The translations under genes and the position numbers were made by a program. From assembly GCA_030452985.1 (NCBI GenBank), contig JAKDLG010000042.1:1-32507 (forward strand): a stretch of DNA of 32,507 nucleotides, written 5' to 3'. The notes under the pieces were generated by a model. It saw only the letters and a list, made by a program, of their open reading frames with translations. It had not been told where the DNA came from and ran no database searches. Within the stretch, counting starts at the first letter, position 1. The number at the start of each line of letters is the position of its first letter. Below are positions 1-6,774 of this stretch, one piece after another. The DNA comes from Humibacillus sp. GTDB lineage: Bacteria > Actinomycetota > Actinomycetes > Actinomycetales > Dermatophilaceae.

Positions 1-63
1 TGGAAGGCCGCCCTGACCGAGCTCGCGCTCGTCTATCCCGAGCGCGTGACCACCTACCTGTAA
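1..63 (+). CDS. 3' end of a transposase, probably IS256 (mutator) family
   Basis: Only the last 20 codons are inside the window, ending WKAALTELALVYPERVTTYL and a TAA. A tryptophan, then an ALxxLAL segment, then an arginine near the C-terminus resembles the tail of mutator-type DDE transposases. The sequence just downstream looks like the outer inverted repeat of such an element, and the neighbouring DUF222 gene is cut exactly there. The family call rests on this short tail and on context. The catalytic domain lies outside the window, so another DDE family cannot be excluded. Confidence 0.5.
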   Translation, partial: WKAALTELALVYPERVTTYL

Positions 64-109
64 AACCCATGTGACCCAGATCACTTACACAGAAGAGTTG
101 ACAAGCTCC
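64..109 (+). mobile_element. Right terminal end of the insertion sequence
   Basis: This is the non-coding tail between the transposase stop and the point where DUF222 coding sequence resumes. Read inward on the minus strand, it begins near GAGCTTGTCAACTC and continues CTTCTGTGTAAGTGATC, which resembles IS256-family terminal repeats as I remember them. A small inverted repeat (GTGA-CCCAGA-TCAC, about 71-84) lies inside it. The other end and the target duplication are outside the window. The exact junction could be off by a few bases. Confidence 0.55.
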
Positions 110-1009
110 CACGTCCTCGGCGGTCTCCTGTCCGGTCACCCGTTCCACGAGGGTGTCGGCCATCACCTGACCCCGACCGCGGTCATCCCCACCCGCCTTC
201 GCGGTGTCCGCCGCGGTCGTGAGGGCGGCGTACGCGGCCACGGCCTGGGCCACCGGCAACAACGCCGTCAGGTAGGCCATCGTGTCCGGGGCCGGGCGCA
301 CACTGACGCGCCGGTCTCCTTCGGCCTTGCGGGCCCGGTTCAGCACGGATTCGGGGTCGAGGCGGTACGCGATGGCCTTCACGTGCCGGACCAGCTGCCG
401 GTCCCCCAACCGGCCGACGCCTTCCCCGAGGGTCCCGGCGAGCTCGGCGTCCAACACCTCCTGCAGGTCGGGGGACAGCACCGCGCACTCGCGCACGATG
501 AGGGTGGCCCGCCACTCACTGAGCACCCCGGCCTTCAGCCAGGCCAACACGCTCGGCAGGTGCCGGTGCAAGGCCAGCGCCAACCTGACGTGCTCACCAC
601 CGCGGTGCGGGGACTCCGCCCGGGCCAACGCGACCTGCGCGGTGATCCCGTTCGCTACCACCGGCCGCTTCCGCGACCGCTTCCCCTCGCTCGGTTCCTG
701 GCCGGCCGGTTCGGGCTCTTCCAGAGAGGCTCGGCGGGCGTGGTCCCTCGCCTGGCGCCACCCGTCGAAGTCACCGGCATCCGAACACGCCTTCGCGTGT
801 TCACGCCACCCATCAGCGATCTGCTCCTGCGAGGTCACGAACCCCACCGTGACCCGCGCCTGCGCTGCCGCGACCGCCGACTTCAGTCGTTCCAACCCAG
901 CCAGCTGGTCGATCCGCTCCCCGTCATCGACCTGCTCATCAAGACGAGACAGAGCCGTGACCAGGGCCTGCAGGCCCTGCGTCGTCAGCCCCTCATCAGT
1001 CTCGATCAT
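109..1009 (-). pseudogene. DUF222 (13E12-repeat type) protein, 5' fragment cut by the insertion sequence
   Basis: The minus frame opens with ATG at 1009 (MIETDEGLTTQGLQALVTAL) and stays open for about 300 codons to the insertion-sequence junction. The text includes a helical start with LDEQVDDGERIDQLAGLERL, AAQARVTVGF, ALHRHLPSVLAWLKAGVLSE, REC, LGDRQLVRHVKAIAYRLDPE, RRVSVRPAPDTMAYLTALLP and DTLVERVTGQETAEDV. This is the typical N-terminal architecture of actinobacterial DUF222 proteins, which usually carry a C-terminal HNH nuclease domain. That part is absent here because the reading frame runs into the insertion sequence. Such proteins occur in many copies in these genomes and their biological role is poorly known. 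An inverted repeat (TGAATCT/AGATTCA, 1047-1075) sits upstream and may belong to its promoter. The frame is open through the element to the window edge, so a read-through product is possible but unlikely to be functional. Confidence 0.8.
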
Positions 1010-1231
1010 GTGTTCGAGTCTACCTGATACGTTCAGCCAACGCTAGTGAATCTAGTTGCGAATAATCGAGATTCAGGCTCGCTGACCCAGATGCCGACCC
1101 ATCAGAACGATGAGGCTTTAGCCCCTCTGAGAACGCGACCATGACGCCGACGACTCCCCTCCACATCATCTGGCTAGGTCGACAGTTCGGTCGCACACTG
1201 TGCCGGTGTGGATTGGCGGCATACTGCCGCG

Positions 1232-1573
1232 ATGGACATCACAGGCCTCGGCTGGGTCGGAACTCGAACGGACCGTAGCGAGTCACAGGCCCACTTCTAC
1301 GAGTCCGTGCTCGGCCTCCCTGCGGTGCACACCGAACCGGAGTTCTGGGTCTTCGAGCTCCCAGATGGTCGTCACGTGGAAGTCTTCGGGCCGGGATACC
1401 CGGGCAAGGCCCATTTCGACACCGGCCCCGTCGTCGGCTTTGCCGTGCGCGACCTCCCCGGGGCCGTGTTGGAGCTGAGTGAGGCCGGCATTGAGCTGGT
1501 CGGCGAGCCGGGCCCGACCTGGCAACAGTTCAGAGGCCCCGATGGCAACGTCTACCAGCTCGTGGCCGACTGA
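1232..1573 (+). CDS. VOC (glyoxalase/bleomycin-resistance) family protein
   Basis: A 113-residue single-module vicinal oxygen chelate protein. It starts MDITGLGWVGTRT and has the usual beta-alpha-beta-beta-beta pattern: SQAHFYESVLGLPAV, WVFELPDGRHVEVFGP, VVGFAVRDLPGAVLEL and a closing FRGPDGNVYQLVAD. VOC proteins act as metal-dependent isomerases, dioxygenases or drug-binding proteins; the substrate cannot be told from the sequence. The frame extends upstream to a GTG at 1208, but I prefer ATG at 1232 because a CATACT hexamer ends 6 nt before it, the leaderless layout seen at other genes here. The gene is convergent with the peptide transporter and separated from it by several small hairpins. 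Confidence 0.8.
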   Translation: MDITGLGWVGTRTDRSESQAHFYESVLGLPAVHTEPEFWVFELPDGRHVEVFGPGYPGKAHFDTGPVVGFAVRDLPGAVLELSEAGIELVGEPGPTWQQFRGPDGNVYQLVAD

Positions 1574-1596
1574 CCGATCCGACCCGTCAGAGGCCA

Positions 1597-1666
1597 CCCC
1601 ATCTTGGGGAGACACTATCGGCGGCCCGGTGGCCGCAACGGTGGGGGCATCAACCCCTGAAGGGGT
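1597..1666. terminator. Cluster of three hairpins between convergent genes
   Basis: Three small perfect stems lie in the 106-nt gap between the VOC and peptide-transporter stop codons: CCCCA-TCT-TGGGG (1597-1609), GCGGCC-CGGT-GGCCGC (1621-1636) and ACCCCT-GA-AGGGGT (1653-1666). No long T tract follows any of them, as is common in actinobacteria. Bidirectional termination is inferred from position. Confidence 0.5.
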
Positions 1667-1679
1667 GCCTCGAGTCTGC

Positions 1680-3200
1680 TCAGTGCGTCGCTGCACCCGT
1701 CGTCGCGTGCAGCTCAGCCGTCGCCATCTTCGTGCGGATCCACGGCACCAGCGCCAGCAGAATGCCGGCCACGACCAGCGTGATGATCGCGTTGACGAGG
1801 TAGTACATGGAGTCGGAGAGACCGCCGAGGGCCTGGATCAGCTGGGCCGCGAGAGCCTGTCCGGCTGCGCTGCCGAGGAACCACAACGCCATCGCCTGGC
1901 TGGCGAAGGCCTTGGGCGCCAGTCGGGTGGTGGCCGACAGGCCGACGGGTGAGAGGCACAGCTCGGCGACCGTCTGCAGCACGAAGACGCCGGCGAGGAT
2001 GTAGACCGGCGCCGTGTTTCCCTGGAAGGTGGCGAAGGCCCACGACAGGGCCAACGCCGACACCCCGATGAGCGTCACGCCGAGCACGAACTTCATCGGG
2101 GTCGAGGGGAACCGCCCCGCACGCCTCGTCCAGATCGCCCCAGCGATGGGAGCGAGCACCACGATGGCGAGCGGGTTCACCGACTGGAACCATTCGGGGT
2201 TGACCTGGATACCGGCCGTCTCGGTGACCGTGCGATCTTGCGCGAAGAGGGCCATCTTGCCGGCCGCCTGCTCGAAGATCATCCAGAAGAGCATGGCGCC
2301 GATCCAGAGCGGCAGGTAGGCGAGCAGGTGCGACTTCTCCTCCTTGTCCACCCTCGGGCTGCGGAACATCATCGTGAAGTACGCGATCGGTGCGAGCAGC
2401 GCCACGATCGAGATGGCGTCGATGACCTGGTCGAGGATCGTGTCGCGCCACAGACCAGCGAGGACCACGACGAGCGCGAAAGCGACCAGTGCCCCGATGC
2501 CCAGTGCGCCCACCTTCTTGCGCTCCTGGTCGGTGAGGGGGTTGGGCACGTCGTCGACGTGGGGGCCGAGCGCCTTGCGGCCCTTGATGAACCACACCAC
2601 CGCGACAGCCATTCCGACCGCGGCCGCCGAGAACCCGGCGTGGAACCCGTAGCGGTCACGCAGCCAGCCGACGACGAGCGGCGAGAAGAACGCGCCGATG
2701 TTGATCGACATGTAGAAGATCGAGAAGCCCGCGTCACGTCTCGGGTCGTCACCCTTGTACTGCATGCCGACCATGGTCGAGACGTTGGGCTTGAGCAGGC
2801 CCGTGCCGAGAGCCACGAGGGCGATACCGAGCCAGGCGGTCGGAGTGGCCGGAATCGCGAGACAGATGTGCCCCGACATGATGACGAGGGCGCCGTACAG
2901 AGTCGAGCGGCGCGGACCGAACATCCGGTCGGCCGTGAACCCACCGATGATCGAGAGCAGGTAGACCGAGGCGCCATAGATCGTGACGACGGCCGTGCCC
3001 GTCGTCTCGTCGATGCCGAGACCGCCGTCGGCCACCTTGCCGATGAGGAAGTAGAGCAGGATGGCACGCATCCCGTAGTAGGAGAAGCGCTCCCACAACT
3101 CGACGAAGAAAAGGGTCGCGAGACCCTTCGGCTGCCCGAAGAAGGCGCGGTCAGCCCTCGAGTCAGGCCCTGGGCTGCGGTTCGGCGTGCTCGTCGACAT
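1680..3200 (-). CDS. POT/PTR-family proton-dependent oligopeptide transporter
   Basis: A 506-residue integral membrane protein of the proton-coupled oligopeptide transporter family (DtpT/YhiP-like), which imports di- and tripeptides. The family's ExxER-type motif on helix 1 is present in ELWERFSYYGMRAILLYFL (about residues 34-52). About a dozen hydrophobic segments follow. The segment FYMSINIGAFFSPLVVGWL matches the family's helix-5 signature. The C-terminal half contains IGAMLFWMIFEQAAGKMALFA and ending helices around YLVNAIITLVVAGILLALVP. Length is normal. ATG at 3200 has an AGGAG element 6 nt upstream. The gene lies 50 nt downstream of the cobalamin fusion gene on the same strand, so co-transcription is possible, though a functional link is not obvious. 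Confidence 0.92.
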   Translation of the reverse strand: MSTSTPNRSPGPDSRADRAFFGQPKGLATLFFVELWERFSYYGMRAILLYFLIGKVADGGLGIDETTGTAVVTIYGASVYLLSIIGGFTADRMFGPRRSTLYGALVIMSGHICLAIPATPTAWLGIALVALGTGLLKPNVSTMVGMQYKGDDPRRDAGFSIFYMSINIGAFFSPLVVGWLRDRYGFHAGFSAAAVGMAVAVVWFIKGRKALGPHVDDVPNPLTDQERKKVGALGIGALVAFALVVVLAGLWRDTILDQVIDAISIVALLAPIAYFTMMFRSPRVDKEEKSHLLAYLPLWIGAMLFWMIFEQAAGKMALFAQDRTVTETAGIQVNPEWFQSVNPLAIVVLAPIAGAIWTRRAGRFPSTPMKFVLGVTLIGVSALALSWAFATFQGNTAPVYILAGVFVLQTVAELCLSPVGLSATTRLAPKAFASQAMALWFLGSAAGQALAAQLIQALGGLSDSMYYLVNAIITLVVAGILLALVPWIRTKMATAELHATTGAATH

Positions 3201-3250
3201 GGCTCTCCTGTCGGCCCCTCGGCGATAGGAACTGGGGCAGTGCCTGCAAT

Positions 3251-4957
3251 TTAGGCCCGACCGGGGCCGGACTCAACCCGAAATTTCGTCGGCCGAGTTG
3301 TGCGGGCCACGTCTCGGCGTAGACGCAGGGCATCGTGCAGCAACCCGACGGCGAGCGCAGCCCCTACGCCTTCGCCCGCCCGGATGCGCAGGTCGAGCAC
3401 CGGTTCGAGGCCGAGCTCACGCAGCACCAGGGCATGGGCCCGCTCGCGAGAACGCTGGCCGGCAACGAGATGAGCCGCCACCGCCGGCTCGAGCCGAACG
3501 GCCGCCAACGCGCAGACCGATGTCGCGAGCCCGTCGAGCACCACCACACCACCGGCCTCCGCGACGCCGAGCACGACGCCGGTGAGCACGGCGAACTCAC
3601 CGCCGCCCAGCCGGTGGATCGCCTCGTCCGCGTCGACGGGGCCGACCCGCGCGAGGGCATGTTCGACCACGTCGATCTTGCGCTCGAGCATCGTCGCGTC
3701 GGCCGACGACCCCCGCCCCACGACCTCGGATGCCGGCAGGTCGAGCAGCGCCGCCGCGAGCGTCGCAGCAACCGTGGTGTTACCGACGCCGACCTCTCCG
3801 ATCGCCACGAGGCCGGATGCCGCGGCCTCGGCACCGCGCTCGCGACCTTCGGCGAGCAACCTGGCCCAGGTCTCGTGGTCAAGGGCATCGGTGGAGACGA
3901 GATCACCTCTGCAGCAGCCGATTCCCGCGTCAATGAACGACAGTTCGAGGCCAGCAGCCCTGGCGGCAACGGCCCCCATCGACGCGCCTTCCTTGGTCGC
4001 GCGAGCGACGTCGGCGGTGACGGAGGCGTCGAAGGCCGACACCCCGTGGGTCGTGACGGCATGGTCGGCCGCCGCGATGACCAACGCGCCCGGCCCGGCG
4101 ACGAGCCGAAGTGCGCCGATCCGGTCGAGCACCGCGTCGAGGGCGCCGAGTGACCCCGCCGCCGTGAGCAGGTCGTCGGCCCGGTCGCGGGCCGCCACCA
4201 CAGCAGACGGCTCGGGGGCGCGCAGGTGAGAGACCGGCGCAGCGCTGTCGCGCCAACGCTCACGCATCACGACGTCGTCGAGCGGCAGCCGCTTCGACCA
4301 GCCGGCCCGCTCCAGGCCCGGCTCGGGCGGCCGCTCGTCGGGCCAACCGAGGCAGAGCCAACCCAAGGTCTCGACCCCGTCGGGCAGCCCCAGCAGGGCA
4401 GCGAGCTCGGCCGGCTCGAAGAGGGTGACCCAGCCCAGCCCCAGACCGTGCACCCGAGCCGTGAGCCAGATGTTCTCGATCGCGGCCGCGCACGACCACA
4501 GGTCAGCGTCGGGAAAACTGGCCCGCCCGAGCACCCCGGCGGCGGGAGCCCTACGATCGCAGGCCATGACGATCCCGACCGGTGCTTCGCGGATGCCCTC
4601 GAGGCGCAGGTCGAGCAACCCGCGGGCGGCCTCTTCGGTCATCCCCTCTGCCTGACGAAGGCGACTCCGGTCGGCCATGACGGCCGCCCGGTCGCGGGTG
4701 GCCGCCTCGGTGACGACGATGAACCGCCACGGTTGCGAGTGCCCGACACTCGGGCCTCGATGCCCGGCCTCGAGCACCGACCGCAGCACCGCCTCGGGCA
4801 CCGGGTCGGGCCGAAACCGGCGAATGTCGCGACGCGCTCCCACGACGCGAGCCAGCGCGTGCACGGCATCCGGCATGGCCCAGGCGTCCGGGCTCGCGGC
4901 CCGCTCGGCCGCCGACGAGGGGTCGCCGATGGTCGGCACCGGTCGGGGGAAGCTCAC
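3251..4957 (-). CDS. BluB-CobT fusion: 5,6-dimethylbenzimidazole synthase / DMB phosphoribosyltransferase
   Basis: A 568-residue two-domain protein. Residues about 25-235 are BluB, a nitroreductase-fold enzyme that cannibalises FMN with oxygen to make 5,6-dimethylbenzimidazole: ARRDIRRFRPD (FMN contacts), GPSVGHSQPWRF and FPDADLWSCAAAIENIWLTA. Residues about 260-550 are CobT, which activates that base with nicotinate mononucleotide to give alpha-ribazole phosphate: ADHAVTTHGVS (297-307), GEVGVGNTT (387-395), GRGSSADATMLERK (414-427) and AGEGVGAALA (527-536), whose Glu529 matches the catalytic glutamate of CobT. All core motifs look intact. BluB/CobT fusions are known in Propionibacterium. One polypeptide here makes and attaches the cobalamin lower ligand; no other B12 genes are in the window. 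The GTG start at 4957 lies 6 nt after TAGGCT (4969-4964), suggesting a leaderless mRNA. Confidence 0.93.
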   Translation of the reverse strand: MSFPRPVPTIGDPSSAAERAASPDAWAMPDAVHALARVVGARRDIRRFRPDPVPEAVLRSVLEAGHRGPSVGHSQPWRFIVVTEAATRDRAAVMADRSRLRQAEGMTEEAARGLLDLRLEGIREAPVGIVMACDRRAPAAGVLGRASFPDADLWSCAAAIENIWLTARVHGLGLGWVTLFEPAELAALLGLPDGVETLGWLCLGWPDERPPEPGLERAGWSKRLPLDDVVMRERWRDSAAPVSHLRAPEPSAVVAARDRADDLLTAAGSLGALDAVLDRIGALRLVAGPGALVIAAADHAVTTHGVSAFDASVTADVARATKEGASMGAVAARAAGLELSFIDAGIGCCRGDLVSTDALDHETWARLLAEGRERGAEAAASGLVAIGEVGVGNTTVAATLAAALLDLPASEVVGRGSSADATMLERKIDVVEHALARVGPVDADEAIHRLGGGEFAVLTGVVLGVAEAGGVVVLDGLATSVCALAAVRLEPAVAAHLVAGQRSRERAHALVLRELGLEPVLDLRIRAGEGVGAALAVGLLHDALRLRRDVARTTRPTKFRVESGPGRA

Positions 4958-5022
4958 GCCCCGAGCCTAGGAGATCTCGTCAGCCCGCCCGCAACCCCCA
5001 CCTCCCCACAACAGAGGCGAGG

Positions 5023-5937
5023 TCAGGAGGCGGCGATCCAGGTGCGGGTGACCCCGAGCACGCGCTCGCCGTCGAGGTCACCGAGCGACATCCCGACGAA
5101 GGCCGAGGCACCGGCAGAGGTCTGCCAGCGGAACCGGTAGCTCTCGGCGGTCACGGCGTCGGCGATGGCCGCGGCAGCGCTCACCGCGCTCTGGGCGTTG
5201 TCGAAGGCACCGGCGCTGCGGGTCAGGTAGGCGGCGAGCGGGGCGGCGTAGGGGTCGGCTGAATCGCCTGAGCCATCGCTGTCGGATGCCGCTGGCCGGG
5301 CCTCGTGATCGTCGCTGGGGCCTTCGTCCTTGCGGAGCGCGCTGCCGACGAAGTCGCTTGCGACCGCTGCGGGCTCGATGACGCTGACCCAGACCCCTAA
5401 GGTCTCGGCGACCGGGGCCAGCGACTGCATGAAGCCCTCGACGGCGAACTTGGCGCCGCAGTAACTGTCGGCGAACGGCTGGCCGACGGCGCCGCCGACG
5501 CTGGTGATCGTCAGCACCCGGCCCGACCCCCGCTCCCGCATCCCGGGCAGCACCAGCTTGGTGAGCGCGACCGGGCCGACGTAGTTGACCTCGAGCTGGT
5601 CGCGGACGTCGTCGATGCTCAGCTGTTCGGCCGTTCCGACGGCTCCACGTCCGGCGTTGTTGAGGAGCACGTCGATGCGGCCGTGGTCGGCCAGCACCGA
5701 CTCCACACACGTGCGGGCGCTCTCGTGGTCGACGACGTCGAGGGCCCGGACGTCGAGCTCGACCCCCGCCTCTGTCGCCGCGGCCTGCAGTCTGGTGGCC
5801 CGGGAGGTGTCGCGCATCGTGGCGACGACGGTGTGACCCCTCCGGGCCAGCTCGACGGCCGCATAGAGGCCCATTCCGCTCGAGGTGCCCGTGACGAGGG
5901 TGATCGGACCGGCGCTCTGGCTGTGCATCTCGCTCAT
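5023..5937 (-). CDS. Short-chain dehydrogenase/reductase (SDR) family oxidoreductase
   Basis: A 304-residue classical SDR. The NAD(P)-binding motif TGTSSGMG is at residues 16-23, NNAG at 93-96, catalytic Ser146 in TSVGGAVG, and the YxxxK pair as Tyr159/Lys163 in SYCGAKF. The length, the C-terminal FRWQTSAGASAFVGMSLGD region and the overall layout resemble SDRs annotated as oxidoreductases of unknown substrate. A Ser/Asp/Gly-rich insertion (about residues 205-230, KDEGPSDDHEARPAASDSDG) is longer than usual. The frame runs upstream to 6009, but ATG at 5937 (MSEMHSQ) is chosen because TACCGT lies 6 nt before it and two 10-bp repeats sit just upstream. The substrate is unknown. Confidence 0.88.
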   Translation of the reverse strand: MSEMHSQSAGPITLVTGTSSGMGLYAAVELARRGHTVVATMRDTSRATRLQAAATEAGVELDVRALDVVDHESARTCVESVLADHGRIDVLLNNAGRGAVGTAEQLSIDDVRDQLEVNYVGPVALTKLVLPGMRERGSGRVLTITSVGGAVGQPFADSYCGAKFAVEGFMQSLAPVAETLGVWVSVIEPAAVASDFVGSALRKDEGPSDDHEARPAASDSDGSGDSADPYAAPLAAYLTRSAGAFDNAQSAVSAAAAIADAVTAESYRFRWQTSAGASAFVGMSLGDLDGERVLGVTRTWIAAS

Positions 5938-5943
5938 GGGCCG

Positions 5944-5977
5944 ACGGTACGCCGTAGCGTCTGACCCCGCCGTAGCG
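5944..5977 (-). promoter_or_regulatory. SDR promoter with paired direct repeats
   Basis: A -10-like TACCGT (minus strand, 5949-5944) ends 6 nt before the SDR start codon. Directly upstream are two identical 10-bp sequences CGCCGTAGCG (plus-strand text) at 5950-5959 and 5968-5977, 18 bp centre to centre. They cover about -13 to -40 relative to the predicted start of transcription, the position of an operator or activator site. The regulator is not identified. Confidence 0.5.
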
Positions 5978-6013
5978 CCTGGGTCCACCGCGGTCGCAAG
6001 CGAGCCCACTGTC

Positions 6014-6090
6014 TCCGCAACTCACCGGGCAATCCGCAACCCACCGGGAAACTACCCGGTGGGTTGGTGACTACTCGGTGTGTTGCCGAA
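6014..6090. repeat. Four-unit palindromic repeat (two direct, two inverted 19-bp units)
   Basis: Four 19-bp-spaced related units: TCCGCAACTCACCGGGCAA (from 6014), TCCGCAACCCACCGGGAAA (from 6033), then inverted TACCCGGTGGGTTGGTGAC (from 6053) and TACTCGGTGTGTTGCCGAA (from 6072). Units 2 and 3 form a perfect 11-bp stem (AACCCACCGGG with CCCGGTGGGTT, 6-nt loop). Unit 4 is 14 bp identical to the right arm of the hairpin at 30863-30934. It lies between the MarR stop and the SDR promoter, so it may end marR transcription, but the array structure suggests more than a plain terminator. Confidence 0.8.
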
Positions 6091-6129
6091 TCATGGCAGG
6101 CGAAGGACTGGTGTCGTGCAGCCGTCAGG

Positions 6130-6639
6130 TCAGGCGTCGACCTCGTCGAGACCCGCGATCACGATCTCGAGAAGTCGCCCGAGCTCATGTCGCTCGGAGT
6201 CGGTCAGGCCCCGCAGGGTGTCACTCTCGACGACGTTCGCCTCACGCACGGCGGCGCTGAACAGCATCCACCCCTCCTTCGTGAGCGAGACGAGGGTGCG
6301 GGTGCGGTTGGACTCGTCGGGGCGCCGCTGCACGATGCCGCGCCCCGACATCTTGTCGAGACGGTGGGTCATCGACGAGGGCGCGACGCTGGAGAGGTCC
6401 GCGAGCTGGCTCGGGGTGAGGCAGGTGTCACCCGCCTTCGCGAGGGCCGCGAGCACCGCCCACTCCCCCTGGCTCAGCTCGAGGTCGGCGAACTGGCGGC
6501 TGTACCACTGGTCGAGCTTCTTGGTGACTCCGTAGACCGCGGTGATGACCCGCTGCACGGTCTCCTCGCCACCGGCCGCGACGTAGGTGGCCACGTCGTC
6601 AGAGTGCTGGTCCTGGATCGATCGCCGCTTGGCTGCCAT
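6130..6639 (-). CDS. MarR-family transcriptional regulator
   Basis: A 169-residue MarR protein. The winged helix is visible: LELSQGEWAVLAALAKAG, LTPSQLADLSSVAPSSMTHR (recognition region), LDKMSGRGIVQRRPDESNRT (wing, with the usual R-P-D-x-x-x-R) and LVSLTKEGWMLF. The N-terminal helix VITAVYGVTKKLDQWYSRQF would form the dimer interface. It is divergent from the MFS transporter at 6775, and the 135-bp space between them holds a strong promoter followed by overlapping perfect inverted repeats. The likely role is repression of that efflux gene and of itself, relieved by a small ligand. A GACAAT hexamer (6650-6645) lies 5 nt before the ATG and overlaps the -35 of the opposite promoter, so the two genes compete for the same DNA. 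Confidence 0.9.
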   Translation of the reverse strand: MAAKRRSIQDQHSDDVATYVAAGGEETVQRVITAVYGVTKKLDQWYSRQFADLELSQGEWAVLAALAKAGDTCLTPSQLADLSSVAPSSMTHRLDKMSGRGIVQRRPDESNRTRTLVSLTKEGWMLFSAAVREANVVESDTLRGLTDSERHELGRLLEIVIAGLDEVDA

Positions 6640-6645
6640 GCCGCA

Positions 6646-6704
6646 TTGTCACATGTCCTGATGAAGTGTTAATATTTCGAAGTCGAACTTCGAGGTCGAA
6701 GTTC
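6646..6704 (+). promoter_or_regulatory. MFS promoter with overlapping MarR operators
   Basis: On the plus strand: -35 TTGTCA (6646-6651), 18-bp spacer, -10 TAATAT (6670-6675). Immediately downstream are two overlapping perfect inverted repeats: TCGAAGT-CGA-ACTTCGA (6677-6693) and GAACTTCGA-GG-TCGAAGTTC (6685-6704). A protein bound here would block the start of transcription of the MFS gene and sit upstream of the divergent marR. The assignment to the adjacent MarR is inferred from position and symmetry. Confidence 0.78.
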
Positions 6705-6774
6705 CGTGGGTCGAGGTCACCGTCGCTCCTCCCCACCACCGCCACTACCAACACCGTGAAGGGTGTGAACACTC

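Noticed and set aside
2238..3254. 338-codon frame antisense to the peptide transporter
   Set aside because: Shadow of a clear POT gene; Glu/Asp/Arg/His-rich without any motif.
4958..5022. Cobalamin riboswitch before the BluB-CobT gene
   Set aside because: Only 65 bp are available and the promoter looks leaderless; no B12-box-like sequence was seen.
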